Source of the DNA: Lycocorax pyrrhopterus obiensis
Taxonomy: Eukaryota; Chordata; Aves; Passeriformes; Paradisaeidae
Direction of reading: 5' to 3'
Assembly (NCBI GenBank): GCA_014706295.1
Contig: JACSVZ010000022.1
Coordinates: 8,016,830 to 8,080,829 of the forward strand
DNA: 64,000 nt
Numbering within the stretch: the first letter of the stretch is position 1; every line of letters begins with the position of its first letter. The position numbers were made by a program, and so were the translations under genes. This document shows positions 11,341 through 24,174 of the stretch, one piece after another. The notes under the pieces are model-generated. The model was not told the DNA's origin and made no database searches. It was given only the letters and a program-made list of their open reading frames with translations.

Positions 11341-13854
11341 TACTCATTATTTTAGGAGCTGATATCTTCAAAAATGAAGGTTGTTTCTGTGCAACAGTCT
11401 TCAAAATCCTGAATGAACCACTGATCCTGGGATAAAGTGGAAGCAAGACCTTTGAGGAACAGCTCACGGTCATTACAAATCTAAAAGAGATGACCAAGAA
11501 AAGTAGAACAGGATGTTTCCCACTGTATGGTGCTTGCTGCCCATCTGGTCAAGCAAAGACAAAGTTGATCTTGCCTGGTAGCAGAACTCTCCCAGGATGT
11601 CTGTACCTTAAAATGTCTAAACTTCCAATTGTGTCTCCAAAAATCCATGTTAAAAAGTTTCCTTAGGTGGTGCTTCAAGAGGAGGAGGTCTGTCTACCAC
11701 GGACGTGCTGCTCTGTGAAGTTTTCATGGATAGTTCTGGTAGTTACAACACCTGGAACCCTCTGCCACCCCTTTTCCCGAAAAGGGAAAGTCTAAGTACA
11801 AACCTATATGGACATTATGTCTACAGGCTGCTGGAGATTCAGTTATGTGTGAAAGGGACCATCAAGGTGGCATCTGTCAGGGCTTCAGCTGAGAGATGAG
11901 GCTTCAGCATCTTGGTTGCCTCCCAGATAAAAGTATTTCTGAGCAATATTTTTCCAGGAAAAATATTGAATTAATTTATTGCTCCTATCCCAACTTCCTA
12001 CAGCATCAGCAGGTCTGCAGAAACTCTCATGCCTGTGGTACCAGGACCACAGCGGGCAGGGAAAGACACAAAAGCACAGTCAGGCTGTTTTCATCCACAG
12101 GGTAGAAATGTCAAGGAAATCTAACCGCCACACACTTTTCCTTGAAAAGAGATCCCTTGGCAAATTACTCCTGGTTTTAGACTTACAAGCTCCCATTTCC
12201 TTATCTGGTTAACACTATCTGGCACTTTTACTGAGATACCAGGAAATCTGATTCCCACTCATGGTGTGAAAGCAACCTGTATGCGCTTGACCTTTCTAAT
12301 GTTTTTTAATTTGATTGGGCGGCTGTTCCCATATTTCCTTGTCACCAGCCCTAGTAATCTGAGAGGCAGAAGTGGAAAAGGCAGCCAGTAAAAATACAAG
12401 CAAACACAAGTGGGAATTACTTGAGGCCTTAGGATGCCAGAATTACTCAAAGCTACATCCTTGCTCAAAGCCAAAGCTCAGCTCAGCTCATGGCCAGGGC
12501 TCTCCACATTGACCTTTCAGTGTCACTCCAGTCTTCATTCCAGGCTCAGATCTTGGGTTCAACTTGGAGCTCTTTGCTAATGAGCTTTCAGAAGTGTGAT
12601 TTTTAATTCTTTTTATTTTTTTACTGTTGCTCTGCCCAGTATGAGCACAGTTACACCAGTATAACCCTGTATATCCCTTGCATTAGGGATTAATCCCATA
12701 GGAAAAGCTACACTGTGTGTTGGCAGCAGCATGTTAATACAACAAACTACCAGTTACAGAAGTGCCTTAGGTGTGGTTTCTGACCATTCTGCCTTAAAAT
12801 TGGGACTGTTTAAAGGAGTAAAACAAACTTGGACAGGAACAGGTATGTCAGTGAAAACACTTCTAGGCTGCTCTTGTTCTGTCTCCATGTGCTGATGAAA
12901 GCTTGAACAAGTGCACAGTCCTTCTGCAGAGATATTGCTCTTCTCTGTGTAGTTTCCCCACCTATAGAATAGGAATAGTGATGAGGGGAAAGTATAATTT
13001 GGTACCTGAAGGCACAAATGACAGGTTCATAGGAGAGCAAAGTAAATTCAGAAAGTTTATTTCTAAACTATCTTGTCAGTGCTTTCTGCTCTCAGACTCC
13101 GAAAACTCAAATTCCCTGTGTGGCTTTATGCTGAATAAATCGGTTCTCCACAATTAACATTCTTTTATTTCCTGCACCAGGAATCTCAGTGAAATGCCAC
13201 ACATTTTCTCCCAAGCCCTTGTGCCACACAGGTATTTCACTTCTTACGGACGCAGGCTCTGGGTCTGTGTTTAACAGCGTCTCCTGCTGCCCCTGGCCAA
13301 GGGAGGACACAGCCAGTTGTTCCTGACAACTGAGCAGTGTCATCCCAGAAGCAGAAGCCCCATTTGTTTTTGTTTCCTTTCAGCAAACCTATCCCCACAG
13401 ATCGATGCCAGCCGGGCACAGAGTGCTGGTAAACAAGCCTGCAGTAGCTGTAGCAGTTGGCATTTTCAAATATTCATCTTTTCAGATGATGGCTTTTTCT
13501 CCCCCAGCCCCTTAGCAGAGAGCTTTGCACTTCCCTGTACCCAAATTGTCTGCCATAGGCACTGTTTCTGACTTAAAATATCTCCTTTTCACTCCACTGG
13601 CTGTATACAGAGACACAACAACACAGAACCACCCAAACTAGTGCACGTCATGGCAGCCGCTCAGTTTTATTTATTTATGTGGATTTGGCCATTTCTTCCT
13701 CCAGTCTTTAATAAAGTGCAGTGAATTTGAATGTGTGCAACTGAAAATGGCTCCTAAAGGCAACCTTCTGCTGGTGGAGAGGCTGCTGGGCTTCCACTGC
13801 CTTTCACACAATGCTTAGGGTGAATCAGCAGTGAAAAAGCTTCTTGTCTCATGG
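11341..13854. other. Non-coding unique sequence, no gene seen
   Basis: Mixed-composition DNA without recognisable repeats or coding exons. It includes the near-perfect 25-bp inverted repeat at 11944-11968, listed separately. Confidence 0.55.
11944..11968. repeat. 25-bp inverted repeat centred on a STAT-type site
   Basis: Arms CAATATTTTTCC and GGAAAAATATTG are perfect reverse complements separated by a single A. The centre reads TTCCAGGAA, which matches the STAT-family palindrome TTCNNNGAA. The repeat could form a short cruciform, or simply be a high-affinity dimeric protein site; the sequence does not distinguish these. Confidence 0.8.
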
Positions 13855-14245
13855 AGACAGGATGAGAGAGTTGGGATTGTTCAGCCTGGAGAAGAGAAGG
13901 CTCCAGAGAGACCTTAGAGCCCCTTCCAGTGCCTAAAGGAGCTCCAAGAGAGCTGGAGAGGGATTTGGGACAAAGATATGGAGTGACAGGACAAGGGGCA
14001 GTGACTTCAAACCGATAAAGGGCAGGTTTAGATGGGATATCAGGGAGAAATTATTCCCTGTCAGAGTGCTGAGGCACTGGAATGGGTTGCCCAGAGAAGC
14101 TGTGGCTGCTCCATCCCTGAGAGTGTCCAAGGCCAGGCAGGACGGGGCTTGGAGCAGCCTGGGATAGTGGAAGGTGTCCCTGGCCATGGCAGGAGGTGGA
14201 ATGGAAGGAGCTTTGAGGTCTTTTCCAACCATTCTATGATTCTAC
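13855..14245 (+). mobile_element. CR1 LINE, 5'-truncated 3' end
   Basis: This is the 3' terminal part of a CR1 (chicken repeat 1) non-LTR retrotransposon in + orientation. It opens with TTCAGCCTGGAGAAGAGAAGG, a hallmark of the CR1 3' region. It continues through 'gacaggacaaggggcagtg', 'gaggcactggaatgggttgc' and 'ggaaggtgtccctggccatg', and ends at CCAACCATTCTATGATTCTA. CR1 copies end in a short tandem of this type rather than poly(A). About 390 bases remain of an element of several kilobases, so the reverse transcriptase is absent and the copy cannot move by itself. The left boundary is approximate. The well-kept tail suggests a moderately young insertion. Confidence 0.93.
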
Positions 14246-17200
14246 GAAAAATAAGTATTCTTCTTCATTTCACCCCAAAATAGCCTCTAGATCTGTCCTG
14301 CCAATGAGGGGCAGGGAAGTGACCTGTCCTCCCTCAGATCAGCAGCACATCTTTTCTCGTCTCTTCCCCCAACTCCTTTTTTGCCTTCTTTTTCCTCTCT
14401 GGCTCTTGAGCACTGATGCAAGAATTTCAAGCAACATCAACCCTGGTGCAACTCCATTTGATTTACTGGCAGCTGGAGGCTATTCTTTGCCTGCCATCAT
14501 CTGAATGGCAGATGTTATGAAGGTTCTGTTCTTGCCTTGACAAATCTCAGGTTAAAATAAAGGTAGTAGAGACCTTTAGACACAAGAGCAAGTCACCAGG
14601 GAGGAAGAATCTGGAAAGCTCCCCTTGAATTTAAACAGTAGGGACACCGAGCACATTTACCACAGGCTGGATCTCAGTAAATAACAGCACTTGTTTAGTA
14701 AACGTTACTAAAACTTGCCATAAATTTTGACCCAAATATAAAAGTCTGCATTTAAGGGTGGAAAGGAACATCCTTAATTAAAGACAAGTATGTTTCCACT
14801 TAAAATACTCTGGCTTATCTGCTAACAGGCTTGCTCCTTGAAACTCACTTTCACAGGTAACCTTATCCATGATCAGCCCTTCTCAGTTCAGTGTTCATAC
14901 AGACATTTTCCAATGGATTCTGGCAGCATCAGAGCTGAAGTAATACAGACTTGTTACTAAACATTGTTCCTGCTTTTTTTCCCATGTAAACCTGAAAAAC
15001 ACTTTGCAGGACTCGTGTTCTTTGGGTGTCTGTAACAGAGACAACAACCAGGGGCTGTGATGCTGCGATTTTCAGTCCTGTTTGAGGAATCTCAGTGTTG
15101 TCCCCACTGAGACAGTCGCATTTGGAAGCTGGCTTCTCTTTCTGTTTCATTTGGACAACACCAGGACAGTTGGTGTTAATGGTCAGAGCTGCACTCCAAA
15201 CCTCAGCTGGTGTTGTGCTGGCTGAGGATCTGCTCCTACATCTGCTCTCTGGTTTCTCAGCATCCTAAAGCATTGCATGGAAAGGTGGCAAAGTACAGGA
15301 CTTATCACATGTGATAGAGCATTATAAAGTGACTTGTGGCTGCTGAAGAGCCCTTCCGGGATTTCTGGGCTGTGGCTGAAACCTTTGATCAGCTATGTCA
15401 CTTCTCAGCAAAGAGGGACTGGCGCAGAGGTGGGGAAGGTGGCAGCTCCAGTGCTCCCAGCCTCATGGGTCCATATTGACCTTGTCTGAGTCAGACCTCA
15501 GTTGTGATGGCTGTAAAAGAGTGATAAGACAATTTACTGCAAGGTGCTTGAATATGGAAAGTGTCAAGGATCACCCTGATTAATGGCAAGGTGATGTCAG
15601 AGGGGATATCACTGCATATAATAAATCAGATTTTTTCACATGGGTTCAATTGAGTTACAAGCTGCAACTTGCCCAGAGCCTTTTTGTGATTTTACGTGAA
15701 TGGAAGTGCACATTGGGCTGCTGAGCTTTATAGAACAGGTGCTCAGTCACTGCTCCACTGAAATGGAGTAAAAATATTCGGACATCAGATGTGGTGGGAC
15801 ACTGCCCAGGGGCTTGCACACCTTTGGTTCCTTGTAGAGTCAGAGGGACAGAGAACACCTTCCAGTGACTGAGAGATGAAGCTTTGGAAAATCAGGGAAC
15901 CAGCTCAGCCTGGATCAGCAAATGGAGGGTGGATATGAGATGTGAGTGAGGTCAAACAGCTTTTACAAAAATAAGCTGTGGTCCAGATGGAAAGCAAGCA
16001 GGGCATTACTGCTGGGAGCCCAGGCTGGCACTGGGTACAGCCCAGCTCAGCCAGGCACTTCCTCTGTAAGCAGATTTGCAGACCTGCTCTCCCCAGCCCC
16101 AGTGAGATGTGATGTTTGGGTTGACCTTGCCTTGGTTTCCCTGCTGTGCCCACTGCCATTTGCACCTGAACCAAGTGGAGGCAGAACACCACTGGGGTGG
16201 TGCAGCAGCATTTTGCATCCACCCAGTGACGATGCACACACAGTTTCACCCACCCGAGCCCAAACCTGGGGACTTGTCAGAGGGGATGTGGGAGCAGTGC
16301 TCGATCAAAGCTTGCTGGAAACCAGCTAAACCCTCCAAATGTGCTGGAAAGGAGGGACAGACCCACGCAGAGCATGAGCCCATAAGGGCTTGCAGGAAGA
16401 ACAAGTATTTTTTTATAAGTCCAGCTGATATTATCAGAGAAAACTTTCAGGAACACAACTGCTCCTATTGTGCGTGAAGCAGAAAATGTGAGGCTTTAGG
16501 CTATGGAATCAAACCTTATCCTTAGGGCAGGATTGGGCCCCTGAGCACCCTGCTGTGCTCTGAACTGGCTGTGTGATGGTTCATTGTTTGCCTCAGGATC
16601 CCAGTAACTCAGGGAACCATTTGGCTTTGCAGACTGAGAAGGGAATCAAATAGCTGAACCCTCAGTAAACATGCGAACACAACTGGTTGTCTTTGATGAT
16701 TTGTTAGCTTGGACCTGAGCCAGGAGACCTGGGGATTGCAGTCCAAGTTCCTAGAGCTCCACAGCTGACATGCAGAGCAGCAGATCACAGCTGAGATGAG
16801 TGAAACTTGTTATCAGCTGGAGAGGCAGCCAGCAGGTGAAATCTTCCTAAAATATCTCCTGCCCATTTCCAATCTGGCAATCTTGGCTGAACCTGGATCA
16901 CCTACTTAATAAAAATTCCATATTCAGTCCATAGAAATGCTTCCAGCACAGTTAGATCAATTTCCTCTAAGTAGCAATAAATGTGTTTTCCTTTAAAAGG
17001 CCAACACAAGCACATTATCACAGCCTATAATCCCCATTCTCTCTATTAGCTCAAAGTACATCCCAGAGGCCAAGGGTCGCAGCTAAAGACTAATCAGTCT
17101 CATTAGCCTGTCTAATTTATCTTAACTAGGGGGACACAAACACACTAAAACTGTTAGGGAGACTTTTTGATCAGGATATGGGAGTCATTCATCAGGGTCC

Positions 17201-20200
17201 TGCAGCTTCCAGAGACAGGAGGGAGAGAAACGACCCGGGGACAAAGCCATTCTCCAAGGAAGCTCTGCAGCAAGACACACCCAAGCAGGCAGGACAGGGC
17301 AGAAACCCTCCCGAGGGCTCCTGCTGTCCTACCAGGCAACATCCCAGCAGGATAGGGGGAGAGATATGGAAAAGCATCTCCTTCTTGTTCTCACCCACAC
17401 ACCATCCAGCAGCTCAGCGTCTTCCTTGCTCGAGCTCCGCTTTGGCACTGCAGGCGCTCGCTGGCCCGGGAAAGGGTTTGAGCCCAGCTGGTTAAAGTTT
17501 AACCTCTCCCCATCTGTGTCAGGCACCGCTGTGGCTTGGGAACATGAGCTGCCCCTCCTTCTCCCATGTGCATCACTCTCCTGACAGCTCCCAGCTCACT
17601 GCCTCCCTGCTGCCCCGCCAGGAGGATGGATAAGGGTGATAAGGGACACAGTGCTCAAATCCAGCAGGAAGCAGCATGAAAAGGGGGAAAAAATGAAGCA
17701 AAAAATGAACTCCTGTGGAAGCAGTTTTCTCTCTGGTTATCCAGATAGGTGTTTTAGATGCTCCAGCCCAACAACAGAGTCCTGTTCCTGAACCTCACCG
17801 TGACCATTAGCAGGCAATGCACATGCCTTGCAAACACTGTCCAGAATTATTGCCCAGGCTCTGGGCTTTGGTAGCCCAAAGCAACAAAGCAAACCCTGAG
17901 GCTAATTTCCAGCCCCAAGACTCCAAGTCACACTTTCATCCTGGAGGCTCCTGGCTGGGAGGAATTTCAGAATTTGTGCTTCCTGAACACCTTCATCAGA
18001 TATTAAAAGACAAGAAGGTTTTCTGCTAAGAAGGAAACGTAGATTATTTAAGGTCTTTCAATAGGAGGAGGCTGGCCAAGCTCTAAATCAAAGTCACCTC
18101 TTGAGACTCCGCTGAGAGAAAAGAAAAGGTTATACCTCGTATCCCTACTTCTGTCTTGGAAATAAGTGCCTCCAGAACAGCCACATTTCCAGAGACAGTC
18201 AGCCACAGAAAAGAAAGAATTGCTGCTCCAAACCCTTTTCCTCATGCCCAACCCTTGTTTCCATATCACACGTCTCCTCACCCTGCCCTTTGTGCCACTG
18301 CGACGTCACAGCGCCGCGGGACGCGGGGCTGAGCTGATTAAACCCGACCCAAGTCCAGCTGCCGTGCAAACCTTTCATCACCCAGCCCAGGGGCTGCTGC
18401 CAAGGACAACGGGCACGGCAGAAACTCTCCAGGGCACCCATCTCCCTCCCTCTCCGTGGATGACCTGCTGTGCACAGGTCACAAGCACCGAGGATGAAGT
18501 GGTGGAGCTCAGGGGCTGCCAAAGGGTTCATGGCCTGGGATTTCACCGGGGGGGGGAGCTTTGTGGTGTATAACGTCATAAAAACAGGTTAGATTTTGAA
18601 GGTGCAACGACTCCAACAAGAGGATTTAGAAAGTGTCACAGCAGTTTGTGTCACCCTGTCCCATTTTCTGTCAGTCACTTTCTCACTTCCAAGATACTTG
18701 AATGGGAAATATTTATTAATGGAAAATCAGCTTTGCACTGCCTTTCACTGCAGGGAGTGTGTGTGCTTTCATTTCATGTGACCCATTGAAGCTAATCTGG
18801 GCAGAAGAGGGGAGAAGAGAGGGGAAGAGGTGGTGGAGACCCCCAGTACAGCTCAAATGCTGGAGCCATCTCTAGTTTGCTGTTTCTTTAGTCCTGTTGG
18901 TGAACAGACACAGGATTTTTGTAGGACAAACTGCAGTTCCTGTGCCTCAGCCTCTGTGGGTAATCACCCCCACAGGTACAAGAGTTCCTCATTCAAATGA
19001 GTACCTTTTCCAGCCTTATTTTTGGAGAAACTATGGTCACCACAATTCCTGTGCACAGAAATTAAGTAGATACTTTTTGTACAGAAAATCTTGAGAATGC
19101 CGGTCTGTCCAGATTTTGAATAATTTTAAATCACAAGTTGCATAAAAGCTCCTAACACTGACTTTTTCAAATAATCTTAAACAACCCATGAGTCCTCTCC
19201 ACTAGGAGAAAGACAAGTCACGGATCTCAGGTACTCACACAGCTACATACAGCTTTGAAGGTGGTAAGAAACACTGTTGTCCATCCCAGCTCATCAAAGC
19301 AATCAAACACATGCTTAGTTTTAATCACAAACATGCACCTGGTTAAAGCCCAACACTAGTAGTGAATAGTGAGATTTGAGAGGTCACTTAAATCTTTGTT
19401 TCAAATGTTTATGAATGTTGTGTCTGAGTTTTCTTTCCTTTTTTGTTTTACTTAAGACCGTTGTGTGACAATAACCACAAGTTTTTGACAAGGAAGATTT
19501 AGGTCAGTGTTACTCACGTGGCCAAGCTCCTTTGAGCAGCATCAACTCACCCCACACAACACGTCCAGGCTGGGCACCTTGTCTGAGTTGGTAGCTCCAG
19601 TTTCTTCTGTAATCAGGATCAGAAATGGACAGCTCTGAAGGAGGATTCATCCTTTCTGTCTGGGGCAAGCATTTTAGGGCAGATGAATCAGTTTGTGGAG
19701 ATCCTTGCCTTTTTCCCAGGACAGCTGAGGAAGTCTAGACTGTAAGCTTGGATTAGTCACTCAACTCCTCAGCAGTAAAAAACATTGCACTCTCAACATT
19801 TTTCAGACCATAAGGGTAGGTGAGATGAACTCTCAGGTCTCACTCTCAGAACCTTGCTGGGCAGTGAGTTATTAGACAGTTATTTCCTGGGAACAAAAAT
19901 GGGAAATGCCCACTCTTGTTCCCAATCTCTGCTCACAGCCATCCATGCATCCCTAAAGAAGACACAGCTGTGGAATTAGAAGGAATACACAGTCAGGTCC
20001 TTGTTTCCCCCACAGGCAGAAACTTGCAGGGACAGATTTCCAGCTGAAGGTCCTGTACCCCAGCTCTCAGGCAGGTTTATTCCAGCGTTAATTGGAAGGT
20101 TGGGTGGAAGCATTCACAATGTCCTGGCAATAAGGAGAAGTAGAGGAGATGGAAGGGAGGGAGGGAAATTCATTTGTAGAGATGATGGAGTGACTCCTTC

Positions 20201-20540
20201 AAACAAAAAATTACTAATGATTAAAACAATGCTTGAGACTGTCTGTTTACATTTTAAAGGCGCATTATCCCAACCGGAAGGGCCCAGTGTTCGGCACCTC
20301 TTCCTACTGATTACCATCCAGCTTTCCATTTTCATATAACCTTGAAATACAATAAAGTCAATGTATGCACAAGGATTCTCTTTTTCTGATGGCTCCAGTG
20401 ATTTAAATGGATTTTTCTTTTTACCATCCTTTACCTAGAATTTATGTCTAAGTCCTATCCTACACCATTCCCCTTTTAGAGGAATGACAGGAGGCTGTGT
20501 GTCCACCCTGTGTGCTTTGTGTTTCTGGTCATCAGAGGTA
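14246..20540. other. Non-coding unique sequence, no gene seen
   Basis: Long stretch of ordinary sequence. A compact CpG knot at 18300-18325 is listed separately, as is a run of nine G at 18548-18556. Open frames up to 135 codons (for example 18166-18573, +) carry no recognisable domain. The part around 20090-20340 has a relatively even, repeat-free texture with short AT-rich words and may be constrained, but nothing specific can be named. Confidence 0.5.
18300..18325. promoter_or_regulatory. Small CpG knot with CRE-like core
   Basis: Seven CpG dinucleotides fall within about 26 bases (GCGACGTCACAGCG... to ...GACGCGGG), including ACGTCAC, close to the CRE/ATF core TGACGTCA. The surrounding DNA is CpG-poor. 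It is far too small to be a CpG island and could be a regulatory site kept unmethylated, or chance. Confidence 0.2.
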
Positions 20541-20775
20541 AATCACAGAATTATAGAACAGTTTGGGTTGGAAGGGACATTTAAGGGTCTCCCAGTCCAA
20601 CCCACCTGCAGTGAGCAGCAGCTTCTCCCACCAGACGAGGCTCCTCAGAGCCCCATTCAACCTGCCCTTGAATGTTCCCAGGGATGGGGCATCTGCAGCT
20701 CTCTGGGAAATCTGTCCTAGTATTCCACCAAGCTGACTGTAAAAAATTATTTCCTTGTATCTAGTCTATCTATTG
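20541..20775 (-). mobile_element. CR1 LINE fragment, reverse orientation
   Basis: The + strand starts AATCACAGAATTATAGAAC and continues AGTTTGGGTTGGAAGGGAC, the reverse complement of the CR1 3' terminus. It is followed by 'ccagtccaacccacctgc', 'gccccattcaacctgccctt', 'cccagggatggggcatc' and 'ctctctgggaaatctgtcc', all in the CR1 order. The match becomes vague beyond 'ttccttgtatctagtct', near 20765-20775. The 'ctagt'-rich stretch to about 20865 may be decayed CR1 or a simple repeat. The copy is 5'-truncated and more diverged than the 13.9 kb copy. Confidence 0.88.
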
Positions 20776-22594
20776 GGATATCTTCCACCCCACCTTCTGA
20801 TTATCCTTATGTCCAGACTATCCCTATTCCTAGTCTCCCTCTAGTTTATCTCTAGTCCAAATCTAATGAGAACAGGAAAACATAAAAGAGATTCCTCTTT
20901 CTTTGATGTTATGTCTGACTTGGTAGTCGGGAATGTGCAAAACTCTCGACTCCTTCTCTAAATGAAGATATTTTATAACACTGAACTCTCAGAGCAGCAA
21001 CTGATGGCTCAATTCTGCCCCCTCCTCCTCCCCCTGATGGCACCCACGCTGTTCTTTCTACAGCAGCACTGCAGCACTTCTTGCGCTGGAGATCCCACTG
21101 GCCACTTATTTTGCAGTGCAAATAAACCCTCTTTGCATTATTTCCAGGGGAGAGAAAGAGAATAGAAGATCCCCTTCTGGAAATTGTCTTCTTCTCTTTC
21201 ACGCTGCTTTCCACTGTCACAAAAACATTGCACACCCTATCCTTCCATTCCAGATCTTATATCCAGCAAGCTTTTGCTGACTATATAACCTTCACTAACC
21301 TGAAATTCCTGAGTAGTCCCAGGAGCTCAATGCATCTCGGAATAAAATTTTTGTAATGTCATTTAAGGGTATTCCTAATCCAGAATTATTGAGGAGGCCT
21401 GGGTCATGGGAATTGAGTTTGACACTTGACAAATACTTGGCTTTGTGTAAATGGACAGGCCACTGAAATAACTGCTTTTGGATGTCACATGAAGAGAAAT
21501 TAATTCTTTATTAACTTCCGCAATGATAATCTAATAAACTCATTTGGTCTACTAGTTTCAGCACTTAAAGAGCTCAGTCGATTGGATGCAAATAGATTTT
21601 TTTCTTCCCTTCTGGAGCAGTGCCTCTGTGGTGTGCAAAGGGACATCAGTGTGAAAAGTCAGGCCTGGCATGTCAGGACATGGTGAACACGTCCAGATCC
21701 TGCTGCTGCTTGAGTGTGAGAGAGACAGGCACAGCAGAAGGACAAATAGCAGGGGCTAGAAAAATAGTCTATTAGGAAAGGAAATGGCTTTTTATTAAAA
21801 ATTTATATGTTAAACAAATTTTCTATAACTTGAATTCAAATCCCTTTTCTTCTTAATCAGGTATTTTTAAATAATATACAAGGAACCTAAAAATAGTAGC
21901 TGTCTCCTTTTAGAACTATAGCACAAAAAATTAGTCCGAGCCGTTTTAAGACACTTTGCTGAGAGCTATACAAACACAACAAAAGCTGGAGCTCCCATCC
22001 TAAAATTTGACTGGTAAATGCTAAAAATAAAATGTAACTATGTGGACCAAGCAAGCCTCTAATCCTAGAAGCCAAGTGTGTCCAACAAGAAAATAAGTCT
22101 GTCATATGTGACCTAAGCATCCGACCAACCCAGCCATTGCCACTTAGAGGTTGAATTTCAAATGTCAAGCCACAAGCTGCTGCAGATGGACCAGGAGCCA
22201 TGTGCAAAATAAACAAACAAGAAGGCTCTACAGCACAGGGCAAAACATGACCTCACTGTGCTCATTTCAGACCTCCCCACCAAGAGAAGAGTGACACAGC
22301 TGATCAGTCCAATTTCAGGGTCATATTTCTATGTGCCAGACTGTCCAATGCTACTGCTCTGCCCATCAATAAGTTCATGCAACTGTGATCTTTTTCATGT
22401 TAGTGCAGACTGGAACCACCAATAAACCTGGCTTTGATCGGAATATTTACACCACACCACTGCTGCTTGTCCTACACCCACACAGCACATCCCACCCGCC
22501 ATGCAGCCCAGTGGGAGCCAGATTAAAAAGCCAAGGCAAGGCATGTTTCCTGCCAGCAGGCATTTCTTACCCTGCCTGTTGGTGCAGCACATAA
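20776..22594. other. Non-coding sequence, no gene seen
   Basis: Begins with a low-complexity run rich in TAGTC/TATC words (about 20776-20865), followed by ordinary sequence. No gene or further repeat was recognised. Confidence 0.5.
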
Positions 22595-22770
22595 AAAATG
22601 TTTCATTTGCAATAGCTAAATATTTATTAGCATTTGCTAGCTGAGTTGCTCCACGATGACATGAAAAATTGTGATGTCTAAGTCCGTCAGTTCCATGTAA
22701 ATCTATAATTTGCACAGGAATGTATAAATATATGCATGCATGTTTACTTCTGATTAGTGGCAATTATCCT
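22595..22770. promoter_or_regulatory. AT-rich block resembling a conserved non-coding element
   Basis: Repeat-free and gene-free, with dense AT words: AAATATTTATTAGCATTTGC, TATAAATATATGCATGCATG (octamer-like ATGCAT) and CAATTATCC. The combination resembles homeodomain/POU-binding enhancer blocks. Inference only. Confidence 0.25.
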
Positions 22771-23392
22771 ATGAAAGAGAGCATGGAAACAGAGCATGGG
22801 TTTTCTAGATTGCTTTAAGTATCTGTGTCCTTTCTGATGCTCTCTTTTCAGAGGCAATGTGGGGCAGACGACTTCAGCTCACTGTGACCTCCTCTCTGGC
22901 TTCCCTGTGGAGCTTCCAGGGAGGCCAGGTCATGGTCCGTCACCAAATGGGCTGATGTCTCTGAGTGCTTGCACAAGTGAAGGAAAAACAGATTCAGGAA
23001 GATCCAGAGTGCCCAGATGAGCTTCCAGCTCTGAATCAGCCTTAGCGATGTTAACATCAGCTCTCCTTCCTGAACACTTCTGAGATCTAAGTAAGCAGCT
23101 GCCTATATTTTGGATATCATTCTCACAGGTAGTCAGATGCCCTGGAGGACTTGAGCCTTGTTATCTACACAGCTTCATAAATGGGATTTTGGCTTCTTCA
23201 TGGAAAAAAAAAGGTCTTCTTTTTAAATCTGCACTAGTGAGTGGCATGCTGGAGATGGTCCCCAGCCAGCCTACCTGCCCTCTGTCCTCACTCCAGAGTG
23301 CAGCTTTGCATCTCAGTCCCTAGGCTGGTCCCTCACCACCTATTCCTCAGAGTTTGGCACTGAACCTAATTAATGGCTGCAAGCTGAATAGA

Positions 23393-23450
23393 CTCACAGA
23401 ATCACAGAAAATAACCTGGAAGGGATCACCAAAGGTCCTGCAGTCCTTTC
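23393..23450 (-). mobile_element. CR1 LINE scrap, reverse orientation
   Basis: The + strand reads ACTCACAGAATCACAGAAA followed by 'taacctggaagggatcacc', resembling the reverse complement of a CR1 3' end (TCACAGAATCACAGAAT...TTGGAAGGGACC). Similarity fades after about 60 bases. Sequence to about 23650 may be a strongly decayed continuation. Confidence 0.6.
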
Positions 23451-23987
23451 CTCCATGCCACACTGTCAGTTCTGCTTCTGTTGCTTTCAGCAGACATTTG
23501 TCCAGTCTAAAATCAACACTGCATCTGTTAATGCTCCAGAGGAATGTCCTGCAGCCCACAGCTGTGGGCTCTATCAACACCCAGAAGCCAGTTTGTGCTG
23601 CTGTCAGGGTGGCAAACGAGTGTCTGTGACATGTTCCACCGTGTGCTGAGGTCTGGCTTGCTGTAACCTCAGCCCAGTGAAGAGCAGATGTTATTTATAG
23701 GCCACCCTCCGCTTCCTCCTGGTGCTGGATCCAGAAGCAACAAAGAGGTAGGACCATCCCCCTGTTTATGATATATTTTCATGTGTCTCTCCAGCAGCAG
23801 CTGATGGGGAGGGACACCTCAGGCAGGAGGTGAGAATCTGCTCATCTCATTCACAGACCTGCTGTTACTGCTCCCCAGCACAGAGATATTCTTAGCATCA
23901 TAACAGTGGGGATGTTGGATGCTGAGCTCTGCAAAGGCCATAAATATACTGGCAGGTTTGGGGGGTTGTTTGGGTTTTTTATTTCAG

Positions 23988-24174
23988 GTTGCAGAAGGTT
24001 TTTCCTCTTACAGAAGTAACAGAATGATGATGTTCCCCTCAGCTGTAGAGTTTGCTGCTCCTTTCTCCTGGATGGACACCTGGTTCCAGGGACCATCTGC
24101 TGCTTTTTCCAAAGCTGACGCCAGAAATATCTCTCCAGCTGAGAAGTAGGTGGGTGTCTCAACTCAGCCTGCAG
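23988..24174 (+). other. Candidate exon, weak and probably non-coding
   Basis: A T-rich acceptor (GGGTTTTTTATTTCAG) precedes 187 bases that end at CTGCAG|GTAAAG, a good donor. One frame stays open for 53 codons after the acceptor (VAEGFSSYRS... to ...ISPAEK) but then meets TAG before the donor. As an internal coding exon it fails in that frame; a non-coding RNA exon remains possible. I do not recognise the peptide. Its + orientation runs against the skew of this half. Confidence 0.12.

Noticed and set aside
14830..14940. Minus-strand segment between a CTTCAG acceptor and a GTGAGT donor as a coding exon
   Set aside because: Each of the three frames is interrupted by a stop codon.
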